DNA from: Comamonas sp. BIGb0152
Lineage (GTDB): Bacteria > Pseudomonadota > Gammaproteobacteria > Burkholderiales > Burkholderiaceae_C
Length of the DNA stretch: 64,000 nt
Assembly (NCBI RefSeq): GCF_024809975.1
Contig: NZ_JANUDY010000006.1
Span: forward strand, 248,001-312,000
Direction of reading: 5' to 3'
This document shows, piece by piece, positions 17,601 through 25,772 of this stretch. The notes beneath the pieces were generated by a model. The model had not been told where the DNA came from and did not search any database. It saw nothing but the letters and a program-made list of their open reading frames with translations. The first letter of the stretch is position 1, and every line of letters starts with the position of its first letter. A program made the translations under genes and the position numbers.

Positions 17601-20600
17601 TCGTGGTGTTGTCGGTGTTCACGGTCACGGCCTTGCCGGTCGCATCGGTCTGGCTCAGCACGCGCCCGGCGTCGTCGTAGGTGGTCTTGAGCGCCAGCCG
17701 GCCCAGCGGATCGGTGTAGCTGGTCAGACCATGCGCCACCTTGGCGTTCTCGTAACGGAAGTCGGAGACCGCGTTGGTCTGGTCCACCACCGAGGTCAGG
17801 TTGTCCGCTGCATCGTAGCCATAGTTCAGCACCTGGCCGCCCGGGCCGCTGATCTTGCTGATCTTGCCTTGCGCATCGCGTGTAAAGGCCAGCGCCCAGC
17901 CGCCAGAGTGGCTGATGCCGCTGCGCGTGAACTGCAGGGTGTTGCCGTTGCGGTCCTTGATCTGCTGAATGCCAAAGTCCTTGTTCAGGATGTACTCGAT
18001 GCCATCCAAGGTGGTCAGCTTGTACTGCGTGGGGTTGAAGGTCTCCGTCATGCCCATGTCGAACAGATCGCCGCCAGCAAGGCGCAGATCGCCATAGCCC
18101 AGCGCTTCGAGCTTGCTGCCGCTTTTGTTGCTGGCTTTGGCACTGAAGGCAAGGCTGACATTGGGGTTGGAGGCCCATTCCAGCACGCTCACACACTCGG
18201 GGCTGGCGCGCAGCTCGAACTGTTCCAGCTTGCCATCGGGCAAACGCACCGATGCCACGCGCGAGCCCTGAGGCCGCACGCAGATCTTGCGGCTGAAGCC
18301 CGAACCCGTCTCCTGCATCACCCAGGAGCGGCCCGGCACGCCATTGGTCTGCAACCAGACGTCCTGGTAGTCCACCGACCAGCCGTAACCAAAGTCCATG
18401 CGCTGCGCGCGCTTGAGCGAGTCGTAGCTGCGTCGCACGGTCAGCGGCAGGCCTTCAATCTCGAACGCCATGTCGGTAAAGGTCAGCTGCAGTGGCGCGG
18501 CCTTTTGCTCGCCGCTGATGGCCACCGTCACCTTGGCGCTGGTCTCATGGCCCGAGATATCGCGCACGATCAGGCCCAGGTCATACAGGCCATTGGCCAA
18601 GGTCTGGGGGTTCAGATCGCCCAGCTTGGCCGCCGTCACGCTGGCCGTGCCGCCGCCAAGCTTGCTCCACTGGTTCTGGCCAGCGGGCGAGATCATCAGC
18701 AGGTACTCGCCCAGGTTCGCATCCGAGGCCGTGCCGATGATGGCGGTGGGCTCAAACACGTCGGTGACCGTGATGTCGTCCGAGCTGCCCGGCGCGGTGA
18801 TGGCCGCCAGCGGCGCCAGCACATCGCTGGGGTCTTTGACGCCAAACCAGTCGTCCACCGTCACGCTGCTGCCCTTGGCATCGCGCAGGGTCAGGCGCAG
18901 GTTGTGTTTGCCCATCGCGGTGGGCGTGTACGTGGCGCGGTAGGCGGCATCCACGGTCACAGCGCGGCCGTTCACGGTCAGGCTGCTGACGGTGTAGGGG
19001 GCCGTGCCGCCCTGCGCAAACACCTGCAAGCTGGTGGACTCACCCAGGTTGAGGTACTTGGGCGATGGCGTCACGCCCGCCTCCAGCGGGCCACCCGCTG
19101 CGGGCTCGGTCACCCGCAAGGTCCAGCTCTGGGTAACAGAGGCCTGGCCGTCCGACACCGTCACCGTGATGGCATGCGTGCCTTGGGCGGTGGGCGTGCC
19201 CGAGATCAGGCCCGCAGCCGACAGGGTCAAGCTAGCGGGTGCGCCACTCATCCGGTAGGTGAGGAAGTCGCCATCGGGATCGTTGGCCACCACCTGGTAG
19301 GCATAGGGCGCGCCGATGGCCGCAGATGGCACGGGCGCGCTGGTGATGACCGGCTCGCGGTTGGCCGCAATCTGCAGGGTGTAGCTTTGCACCACATAGG
19401 CGCCGCGCGTGTCCTGCACCTTGATCTCTACCGCATGGCTGCCCAGCACCGGGCTGTTCCAGGTCAGCAGGCCAGTGCTGGCGGATATGGCCATGCCGGC
19501 GGGGGCCTTGTCCAGCGCATAGGTGAGCGGGTCGCTTTCAGGATCCGTCGCCGTGACCTGGTACTGGTAGGGCACGCCCGGGGCCCAGCGCAGCGTGGGC
19601 TTGCTGCTGATTTGTGGTGGGTTGTTGGTAGGCAGCTGCACATAGATGCCAAAGCTTTGGGTGGCATAGGCACCCTTGGCATCGGTCGCGCGCACGGCCA
19701 CGGTATGGCTGCCGCCTTGCGCCAAGGTGGGCATCCAGGTAAGGGCACCCGAGGTGGCATGGATCGCCATGCCTGCGGGTGCAGACGTCAGCGAATAGCT
19801 GATGGCATCGCCATCCGGATCGGTCGCCCGCGCCGTATAGGCGTAAGCGGCGCCGGCCGTGGCCGAGGTAACTGGTGTGGAGCTGAATGCCGGCGCGCGG
19901 TTGGAAGCACCGGAGACCGAGATGGCATAGCCCTGGGTGGCGATGCCGCCCTTGCCATCCGTCACCTCGACCGTTACCGGCGCCAGCCCTGCCACATCGG
20001 CAGGAATGGGCCACTGGATCGCACCCGTGCTGCTGTCGATCAGCATGCCCTGCGGGAACTCCGTCAAGGCATAGACCAGGGTGTCCCCATCGGCATCCAC
20101 GGCTTTGAGCGCATAGGCATAGCTGGCGCCCGAAACCGCGCTGGTGCCCGGCTGCGTGGTCACCCGGGGTGGGCGGTTGCCGGGCTGGCCAACGCCAATC
20201 GCATAGGTTTGCGATGCGGTGCCACCCTTGCCATCGGTCACCAGCACGGTCAGTTGCGCCTGCCCGCTCGCGCCTGCGGGAACGGCCCAAGAGACCAAGC
20301 CGGTCTGCGCATCCACGGTGATACCGGGCTCGCTGGTGGAGACCGTGTAGGTCAGCACATCCGCATCGGGGTCAGTCGCCAGGATCTGGTACTTGTAGGC
20401 CGCACCTGCAGTACCCGTTGCAACCGGCGTCGAATTGATCAGCGGCGGCCGGTTGGCGGTAATGCCCACGCCAATCGCAAAGGCCTGGGTCACTTCGCCA
20501 CCGCGCCCGTCGGCTACCTGAACCTCCACCGTCTCGCTGCCAGCAAAGCCTGCGGGCACGGCCCATTCCAGCTTGCCGGTGGCAGACACCGCCATGCCGG

Positions 20601-23600
20601 CCGGCCCGGTCAGCAAGCGGTAGCTGAGCGGGTCACCATCGCGGTCAGAGGCGACCACCTGGTACTCGTACACCCCACCGGCAACAGCCGTCACCTTGGG
20701 GGAGGAGCTGATCACCGGCGGCTGGTTGCCGCTGGCGGGCAGCACTTCCAATTGCCAGTTCTGCTGCGCCACATTGCCGGCGGTATCGGCCACTTCGATC
20801 AGCAGCGCATGCACGCCCACATCGGCTGCGCTGGTGGCCCAGCTCAGCTGGTTGCCCGCCCAGCTGGCAGCGGCGGGCCCGGAGGCCAAGCGGTAGCTGA
20901 GTACCTCACCCTCAGGGTCAGAGGCACTGACCGTATAGCTGTAGACAGCGCCAGCGCGCACCTGGCTGGGCGGGCGGCTGGTGATAGTGGGCGCGCCGTT
21001 GCCATACACGGGCACCTGGATCTCAAAGGCCTGCTCGGTCTGGCCGCCACGGCGGTCGTCCACCAGCACACGCACCGCAAACTTGCCGGCCACGTTGCTG
21101 GCAAACTTCCAGGCGATCGCGCCCGTGCGCTCGTTGATGCTCATATCGGCCGGCGCCTGCAGCAGCTTCCAGCCCAGGTTGTCGCCATCGGCATCGCTGG
21201 CCGAGGCGGTATAGCTGTAGGTGGCAGGGTAGGCCACATAAGTGACCGGCGTGGCGGTAAACACCGGCGCCCGGTTGGGCGTTGTCGTCACGCGGATGCT
21301 GAAGCTTTGCTTGCCCTGGTTGCCATCCGGATCAGTGGCGGCCAAGACGACCGCTGCTGCGCCCGCCACCGGCGATGGCCAGGTCACGGCACCGCTACTG
21401 GGGCTGATGACCAGGCCGGCAGGGCCGCTGAGCACGCTGTAGACGATAGGGTCACCATCCCGGTCGCTGGCCAGGGCTTGGTAGGTATAGGGCTGGGCGA
21501 CGGTCGCCGTCACCACGGGCAGGCTGCTAAATTCCGGAAACGCCTGCACGGCCACCACCACGCGCTGCACATCGCGGGCACCGTACTGGTCAGTGACCTG
21601 GATCACCAGCGGATAGGTGCCGGGCTGGGGATCCGTCCAGGAGATTCGGCCCGACGCATCGATGCCGATGCCAGCCGCCTGGCTGCCCAAGGTGTACTGC
21701 AACGGGCCTTTCTCGGGGTCCGTGGCCTCCACTTGGTGGGAGAAACTCACACCGGCAGGTACCTTGGCGGGGAACTGGCTGGTGATCTGCGGTGGCAGGT
21801 TGCCATCCACCACATGGATGGAAAAGGCCTGGCTGGCCAGCAGCCCCTTGCCGTCGCTCACTTGCAGGTTGACGCGGAAATCCCCCATCAAGCCCGGCTG
21901 CCAGCTGATCTTGCCCGTGGCGGCATCCACCGCCATGCCCACCGGGGCGTACATCAGCTGGTAGCTGAGCGGGTCGCCATCGGCATCGATGGCCGTGGCC
22001 TGGTATTCATACAGCTGGCGGACATCCCCGCCAAGCAAGGGCTGGCTGGTAAAGATCGGCGGGCGGTTCACCGGGTCGCCCACGCTCCAATGCGCAGGCA
22101 CATAGGTGGCCACCTCGCCAGAGCTGCACAGCGCATTGCCATCCACATCCAGCGCGCGGATGCTGTAGTAGTAGGTGGTTTGCGGCTGCACCGTGCGATC
22201 CAGCCAGGTGGCGTGGCGCGATTGGGTCGTGCCCAGGCGCACATAAGGGCCTTCGAGCTTGTCAGCGCGGTAGACCGCATAGCTGGCAGCGCCGGTATCG
22301 GCCCAGGTCAGCTGCACATTGCCGGGTTTGGCGCGCAGCTGCAGGTCATTGACGCAGGCGCCTTGCGGGGGAATGCTGACCGAGCCAAAGGCGTCCACAT
22401 AGACATAGCCACCATGGCCGCTGTGGGCGCAGTCGGCACCCACCACGCGGATCTGCAGCTCGTTGCCCAGGCTGCTGTCGGGCACCTCCAGGTCCACATC
22501 GATAAAGGGCGTGGACACCCATTTGCTGCCCTTGTAGATCGTGGTGTAGAACACGCGGCCGGGCTGGTTGGCAAAGGCAAAGTCGTAGTACAGCGTCTGG
22601 CCCTTGGTCAAATCCTTGATCTCGACAAAAAAGTAGGGCTGGCCCGTGGGTTCATGCCCCGGGTCCTCCAGCACAGCGGCGTAGCTGAAGCGCAGGTGCA
22701 GCTTGCCATCGCCCGGGTCGCGGTCGGTTTCGGCAATCACGCCCTTTTGGCTGATCTCGTTGATATGTGCGCCGTTGTCATCGTCATTGACCTTGGCCGA
22801 GAAATTGCCTTGGCGCGGCAGCACCAGTTGCGGCGCACGCGGGTCAAAGCGGCCATCCACCACGGTCACCTTCTCCACCCCACCGCCACTGAAGCGGACA
22901 TCGGTCACCTGGAACGGTGGCACACCGGTCAAACCCGGGTTCAGGCCAAAGCGCTTGGTCCAGCCCGCCACGGTCTGGTTTTCAAAATCGCCATTGACAA
23001 AGATGGCGTGCGAATCACCGCCCGCGCCCAGGCCCAGCACCAGCAGCAAGCCCAGGGTCCAGCCGCGCAGACTGCCCCTGCCGCCCTTGTGCTGCAGCCA
23101 CAACACGCCAACCAGCAAGGTACATACCGACAGCAAGCACAGCGCCAGCCATCCCAGGGTGGGAATGGACGCAAGCGCCCCCACAGGCGCGTTGATGGAG
23201 GCCGATGCGCGGTTGTTGGACAGCAGCGGATCGGGCAGCTCAGACGCCACGGTCACGGTATTGACCAGCGGTCCCCCGGCCTGCGCCATAACGCCGGTCA
23301 CGTCGATGGTGATGGAGGCGCCCACGGGCATCGCGGCTGGCACACGGATATCCGCGCCCTGCCCGGCCGCTGCCCCGCATACGGCACCGCCCCGTGCGCT
23401 ACAGGTCCAGCGCACCTCGTCCACACCCGAGGGCATGAGGTCTTCCAGCCGCGCTGCGCTGACTGCCGCCGGGCCATGGTTGACGGCCACCAGCTGGAAG
23501 GCCAGCTTGCCGCCGGGCAGCACGTTGGGCGTGCTGGTGGTTTTGAACACGGCCAAATCGGCCTGCGCCCCCGCTGCAGAGCTGACGCTGACCTGCACGA

Positions 23601-24699
23601 CGCTGTCATTGTTGGCCGCATTGGTGTCCACGGTATCGGTGTGCGTAGGCGCCACCGAGGCACGGTGTGTCAGCACCCCGTCTGCCGTCGCCTTGCCCGT
23701 CACCGTCACCACCACCTGGTTGCCAGCGCCAGCCGGCACCTGGGCATCCACCCGCAGCTGGTGGCCGGTGCCAAGCGTTGCATCGCAGGCGGCCAGGCCC
23801 TGGGCCTTGCAAACCCACTGCACATCGGTCAGAGACGCAGGCACCGTGCTGCTCAAGGTCACACCACTGCCTGCGGCCAGACCGAGGTTACTGACTACCA
23901 CCTGGAACTGCACCAGCTCGCCCCGCTTGTACTGGGTGTTGGTGACGGTTTGCGTAACGGCGTAATCCACCTGCGCACGGGTATCCGGGGCCGTACCTTT
24001 GAACACATAAAACTGCGCAAAATGCTTGCGCGACGATGCCAGGTCATTTTGCGCAGCACCGGCATTGTCCTGGTCGCCCAGCATCAGCCACACGCTGAGT
24101 TCTTGCCCGGGTGCCAACTGCCCAGGTAGGGCGGACAGGGCAATGGCCATATCCTCCCCGGCGGCAGGCGCTTGGCTGCGGTTACTGAGATCGCCGACAG
24201 CGGCGCGCGCCAGCAAGGAGCCAGCCCAATAACCCATTTCTCCGGCTTCCCAGCGGTCGGCCGCAATATGGCCAGCAGGCGCCGTCAGCGCCGGGGCTGA
24301 GACGGATTCATTGAAGAAGGTGTTATCCGAGGCATCTTGGTCAATATCGACGAAGCCGGTGATTCTTAGGTGGTCGAGTGGGGATGCCGACGCATTTCGA
24401 AGCAACCACTTCCACTGCACCACACCCGCGCCAGCGCTGGTGCTTTCTGCACGGACCAGGGTCAGGCCATTGTTGAGCGGCGCTGGGCTTGAGGTGGGGG
24501 CAGGAATCTGGCGTATTTCTTCCGCCAGCACACCATCGCTGATGAAAAGACTTACCCGCTCTACCGTAAAACCAGGGCTTTGCGCTGCTGCGGTGCCCAA
24601 GCCTAGAAAAAACCAGGCCACTATCAAAATAATGCTTACCTGAATTATTTTTTGTTGCAGCTGCAGTTTTTGTCGATACGTACCCAGATGACCTGTCAT
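14020..24699 (-). CDS. Giant secreted RHS/YD-repeat polymorphic toxin with Ig repeats, internal IPTL-CTERM and NucA/NucB-like tip
   Basis: The protein has about 3,559 residues. From ATG 24699: signal peptide (about 15-40, ending TAAAQ); an unrecognised region; two DUF11-type repeats (about 240-370 and 380-500); an IPTL-CTERM-like segment (IPTLGW at 512, hydrophobic helix, basic tail near 537-547); a second hydrophobic stretch (about 548-562); an NGDFENQTVAGW domain (from about 568); an Fn3-like domain (about 770-860); eleven Ig-like repeats of about 90 residues (877-1864); RHS entry PLTVRRSYD (about 2087); YD repeats (about 2280-3140); RHS core HLRARDYDPQIGRF (about 3286); and DPSG at 3333-3336. 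The last 223 residues are AT-richer at DNA level. Their CDEYPF motif (3484-3489) and later RQGGL-SSFY resemble NucA/NucB DNases. An in-frame TTG lies at 24717; the ATG is preferred. There is no PAAR or VgrG domain, so export is probably Sec-first, unlike T6SS RHS toxins. Confidence 0.85.
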   Translation of the reverse strand: MTGHLGTYRQKLQLQQKIIQVSIILIVAWFFLGLGTAAAQSPGFTVERVSLFISDGVLAEEIRQIPAPTSSPAPLNNGLTLVRAESTSAGAGVVQWKWLLRNASASPLDHLRITGFVDIDQDASDNTFFNESVSAPALTAPAGHIAADRWEAGEMGYWAGSLLARAAVGDLSNRSQAPAAGEDMAIALSALPGQLAPGQELSVWLMLGDQDNAGAAQNDLASSRKHFAQFYVFKGTAPDTRAQVDYAVTQTVTNTQYKRGELVQFQVVVSNLGLAAGSGVTLSSTVPASLTDVQWVCKAQGLAACDATLGTGHQLRVDAQVPAGAGNQVVVTVTGKATADGVLTHRASVAPTHTDTVDTNAANNDSVVQVSVSSAAGAQADLAVFKTTSTPNVLPGGKLAFQLVAVNHGPAAVSAARLEDLMPSGVDEVRWTCSARGGAVCGAAAGQGADIRVPAAMPVGASITIDVTGVMAQAGGPLVNTVTVASELPDPLLSNNRASASINAPVGALASIPTLGWLALCLLSVCTLLVGVLWLQHKGGRGSLRGWTLGLLLVLGLGAGGDSHAIFVNGDFENQTVAGWTKRFGLNPGLTGVPPFQVTDVRFSGGGVEKVTVVDGRFDPRAPQLVLPRQGNFSAKVNDDDNGAHINEISQKGVIAETDRDPGDGKLHLRFSYAAVLEDPGHEPTGQPYFFVEIKDLTKGQTLYYDFAFANQPGRVFYTTIYKGSKWVSTPFIDVDLEVPDSSLGNELQIRVVGADCAHSGHGGYVYVDAFGSVSIPPQGACVNDLQLRAKPGNVQLTWADTGAASYAVYRADKLEGPYVRLGTTQSRHATWLDRTVQPQTTYYYSIRALDVDGNALCSSGEVATYVPAHWSVGDPVNRPPIFTSQPLLGGDVRQLYEYQATAIDADGDPLSYQLMYAPVGMAVDAATGKISWQPGLMGDFRVNLQVSDGKGLLASQAFSIHVVDGNLPPQITSQFPAKVPAGVSFSHQVEATDPEKGPLQYTLGSQAAGIGIDASGRISWTDPQPGTYPLVIQVTDQYGARDVQRVVVAVQAFPEFSSLPVVTATVAQPYTYQALASDRDGDPIVYSVLSGPAGLVISPSSGAVTWPSPVAGAAAVVLAATDPDGNQGKQSFSIRVTTTPNRAPVFTATPVTYVAYPATYSYTASASDADGDNLGWKLLQAPADMSINERTGAIAWKFASNVAGKFAVRVLVDDRRGGQTEQAFEIQVPVYGNGAPTITSRPPSQVRAGAVYSYTVSASDPEGEVLSYRLASGPAAASWAGNQLSWATSAADVGVHALLIEVADTAGNVAQQNWQLEVLPASGNQPPVISSSPKVTAVAGGVYEYQVVASDRDGDPLSYRLLTGPAGMAVSATGKLEWAVPAGFAGSETVEVQVADGRGGEVTQAFAIGVGITANRPPLINSTPVATGTAGAAYKYQILATDPDADVLTYTVSTSEPGITVDAQTGLVSWAVPAGASGQAQLTVLVTDGKGGTASQTYAIGVGQPGNRPPRVTTQPGTSAVSGASYAYALKAVDADGDTLVYALTEFPQGMLIDSSTGAIQWPIPADVAGLAPVTVEVTDGKGGIATQGYAISVSGASNRAPAFSSTPVTSATAGAAYAYTARATDPDGDAISYSLTSAPAGMAIHATSGALTWMPTLAQGGSHTVAVRATDAKGAYATQSFGIYVQLPTNNPPQISSKPTLRWAPGVPYQYQVTATDPESDPLTYALDKAPAGMAISASTGLLTWNSPVLGSHAVEIKVQDTRGAYVVQSYTLQIAANREPVITSAPVPSAAIGAPYAYQVVANDPDGDFLTYRMSGAPASLTLSAAGLISGTPTAQGTHAITVTVSDGQASVTQSWTLRVTEPAAGGPLEAGVTPSPKYLNLGESTSLQVFAQGGTAPYTVSSLTVNGRAVTVDAAYRATYTPTAMGKHNLRLTLRDAKGSSVTVDDWFGVKDPSDVLAPLAAITAPGSSDDITVTDVFEPTAIIGTASDANLGEYLLMISPAGQNQWSKLGGGTASVTAAKLGDLNPQTLANGLYDLGLIVRDISGHETSAKVTVAISGEQKAAPLQLTFTDMAFEIEGLPLTVRRSYDSLKRAQRMDFGYGWSVDYQDVWLQTNGVPGRSWVMQETGSGFSRKICVRPQGSRVASVRLPDGKLEQFELRASPECVSVLEWASNPNVSLAFSAKASNKSGSKLEALGYGDLRLAGGDLFDMGMTETFNPTQYKLTTLDGIEYILNKDFGIQQIKDRNGNTLQFTRSGISHSGGWALAFTRDAQGKISKISGPGGQVLNYGYDAADNLTSVVDQTNAVSDFRYENAKVAHGLTSYTDPLGRLALKTTYDDAGRVLSQTDATGKAVTVNTDNTTKKQTIKDRNGNTTVYDFDDRGNVTRVVDAAGGTTQYAYDANDNEIEVIDALGRKTTRSYDAFGNVTSETDPAGRVTKTAFNAQGNVSTITDAAGNITTNGYNASGDLTAITDAAGKAFGMGYSPTGSLSSMTDKAGNATRYTYAKINGTTLKQSETAPDGTVTTYAYDSAGNVASTTRAIVTQPGQPATTVVDKTSYDAKGNVTSRTNAVGDTTSYLYDAAGQLLQETDSQGRKTAHEYSLRGEKAKTTYPDGRVESWVYDNNGNETQSCSGSLCTRTTYDALDRATKLTDPMGFVVESVYDAAGQLTSSKDARGNSTAFEYDLAGRETKQTNAAGIAVTREYDLAGNLVKSTDGLGQATVHVYNNTQKRSSTTLANGAVTQFAYDANGVLLSETNPLGHTYQFGHDPLGALKTVTDPLGKVTGYSWNGSNQLLTQTDANSHTTRYGYDSAGRRVARTLPGGKSEGLVYDSEGRLVSRTDFDGSQTIYSYDVGGKLSKVTRSDGRSLTQGYDSVGRMNSQTDTAYGSLNLTLDGNGRTTREAWAHSSLGTSFNATVDYAWDANSNRTQVSTSGQAIKASYNTLNQLDTLTHPDGSTTRFAYDNAGNRVQVTRADGSTSDYQYNAANQLTAVLHKKADGADIASFVYTLNAAGQRTQVAERMLEVGSPAATVERTVHYQYDAAGKLLQEQVAQTAPAVFGSTIDYAYDPVGNRSRRTVSHNGQVTSYQYDSHDRLTQSVDSLNGTTSYQWDERGNLVQKASPAETTTYAWTVDNRLAKVSTGTKTVEYGYDSSGRRIKRLVKEGATTTETHYKVDHQRDYSEILVESTKVNSGAWVDTVHVHTPDGLGELIASTSAGAQTQLFSDGLGSVRVAQTAAASHVFSYDAFGIALGAAEGMPANAADASATSHRYTGEYADSQTGLLHLRARDYDPQIGRFISMDEHPGANRIPLTLNKYLYGNADPVNMVDPSGNFGLGGMMSAGMNISVSSIARFAVHEMIVDRLAGKIVEGMISSVIKGGTLMPSGNPGLNGFIQALATQCSFTKKNCLVGNKIPVLSTGMELPMHSMHIAASQYGFGNTSSGVGVTSSVLVRGQGSGGRTWYKKMHPCMLGKVGDKLTCDEYPFFSTMNGGLANYNNDTVSLQLLPGWESSRQGGLMSSFYSNAKVTAGKPYFSIGNTLLPSYYIKDRVPRPLK
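19108..22068 (-). repeat. Eleven tandem Ig-like (He_PIG/cadherin-like) repeats within the RHS gene
   Basis: Each repeat is about 90 codons and begins with an N-x-x-P-x-I/F-T/S-S-x-P type motif (NRPPIFTSQP, NLPPQITSQF, NRAPVFTATP, NGAPTITSRP, NQPPVISSSP, NRPPLINSTP, NRPPRVTTQP, NRAPAFSSTP, NNPPQISSKP, NREPVITSAP, plus one divergent copy FPEFSSLPV). Most contain a Y-x-Y-x-x-x-A-x-D-x-D-G-D core. Total length 2,961 bases agrees with eleven copies. They probably form a rigid extracellular stalk. Confidence 0.85.
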
Positions 24700-24721
24700 A
24701 CCCCGCCCGTCGCTCAATTAT

Positions 24722-24737
24722 AGAAATGGGCGCCATT
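24722..24737. promoter_or_regulatory. RHS promoter box 1 (AGAAANNGGCGCCATT)
   Basis: AGAAATGGGCGCCATT lies 22 bases before the ATG at 24699. It matches box 2 at every fixed position; only the two central N bases differ. It probably overlaps the RHS leader or promoter. Confidence 0.6.
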
Positions 24738-24826
24738 CTCGCTTGAAACCTTTGTTTCTTTCTATCACTGTTTTTAAAAAGAACTACATTTACTTATAGT
24801 TTCTTAACTTATAAATTTCTTACAGC

Positions 24827-24842
24827 AGAAACTGGCGCCATT
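24827..24842. promoter_or_regulatory. RHS promoter box 2 (AGAAANNGGCGCCATT)
   Basis: AGAAACTGGCGCCATT lies exactly 105 bp (ten helical turns) from box 1 and in the same orientation. The core TGGCGCCA is a perfect palindrome flanked by AGAAA and TTTCT. The DNA between the boxes is very AT-rich and is the likely RHS promoter. A candidate binder is the response regulator encoded divergently from 25062 (inference). Confidence 0.6.
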
Positions 24843-25061
24843 TCTTTTACCAGCTATTCAAAAATAAATAGGCGTGTCCCATGCCTTGGAAACCTCTGCA
24901 GAACTCCCTCGCATTTGCAGACGCCGTCGGTTTTTCAAATCATGACCAGGGCCCGCATCTCCCTGACGTCCGCCCATCCAACGCAAATTCCCCAGTTTCA
25001 GGGATAGCATTTTTTCCCCGCTCGCCTACCATCGCGGGGTCTACCCCGCGTTGTACTGCCC

Positions 25062-25772
25062 ATGCTCGAACCCTCCTTGCCTGTTGAAGATGCTGTTTTG
25101 CCCGTCCCGGTGCTGGTGGTGGAGGATGAGCCGCTCTTGCAAGAACGCCTGCGCCAGGTGCTGCGCCAATTGGGCTACGACGACGATGCGCTGATCTTTA
25201 CCGCTACCTTGGCCGCCGCGCGGGCGGTAGTGGCTGAGGGCCCTGTGGGCTTGGCCTTGGTGGATTTACGCCTGCCCGATGGCAATGGGCAGAGCTTGAT
25301 CGAGCAGCTGCGGGCTGATGACCCAGGCCTGGGCATTCTGGTGGTGTCAGCCTGGAGCTCGGAGGAGATGATTCTCAGCGCGCTGCGCGCCGGCGCGACC
25401 GGCTATGTGCTCAAGCAGCGCGATGATTTTGAAGTGATGCTGTCCATCCGCAGTGTGTTGCGAGGGGGCGCGCCCATCGACCCCTTTATCGCCAGGCGCA
25501 TTTTGGAGTTGCTGCCGCTGCGCGCGCCCCAGGCCGCCGATGGCACGGCTGCCAGCGCCCACGGCGCTGAGCCCGATGTGGGCCTGACGCCCCGGGAGGC
25601 CGAGATACTGCGCCTGGTGGCCGATGGCATGAGCAACCGAGAGATTGCCGATGAAGTGCATCTGTCCCGCCACACCGTGGAGAGCCATGTCAAGCGCATT
25701 TACCGCAAGCTGGCCGTCTCCTCGCGCATGATGGCCGTGCGCGAAGCGCGTGCTCGGGGAATGATTGAGTGA
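25062..25772 (+). CDS. Two-component response regulator, NarL/LuxR family
   Basis: The 236-residue protein has a receiver domain with acidic pair Glu21/Asp22, phosphoacceptor Asp68 (ALVDLRLPDG) and Lys118 (YVLKQ). A LuxR-type helix-turn-helix follows at about residues 174-232 (LTPREAEILRLVADGMSNREIA...TVESHVKRIYRKL). A variable linker of about 25 residues separates them. Its stop overlaps the GTG start of the histidine kinase (GTGA at 25769-25772), so both are co-translated. It is transcribed away from the giant RHS gene across a 362-base AT-rich intergenic region with two identical boxes, which makes the RHS gene its most obvious target (inference). Confidence 0.93.
   Translation: MLEPSLPVEDAVLPVPVLVVEDEPLLQERLRQVLRQLGYDDDALIFTATLAAARAVVAEGPVGLALVDLRLPDGNGQSLIEQLRADDPGLGILVVSAWSSEEMILSALRAGATGYVLKQRDDFEVMLSIRSVLRGGAPIDPFIARRILELLPLRAPQAADGTAASAHGAEPDVGLTPREAEILRLVADGMSNREIADEVHLSRHTVESHVKRIYRKLAVSSRMMAVREARARGMIE

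Noticed and set aside
15331..24129. Plus-strand open frame of 2,932 codons opposite the RHS gene
   Set aside because: It is in exact codon register with the RHS gene, so it arises from absence of TTA/CTA/TCA codons in that gene. Its translation is low-complexity Ala/Gly/His/Val-rich and has no domain features, whereas the minus strand has clear RHS and Ig motifs.
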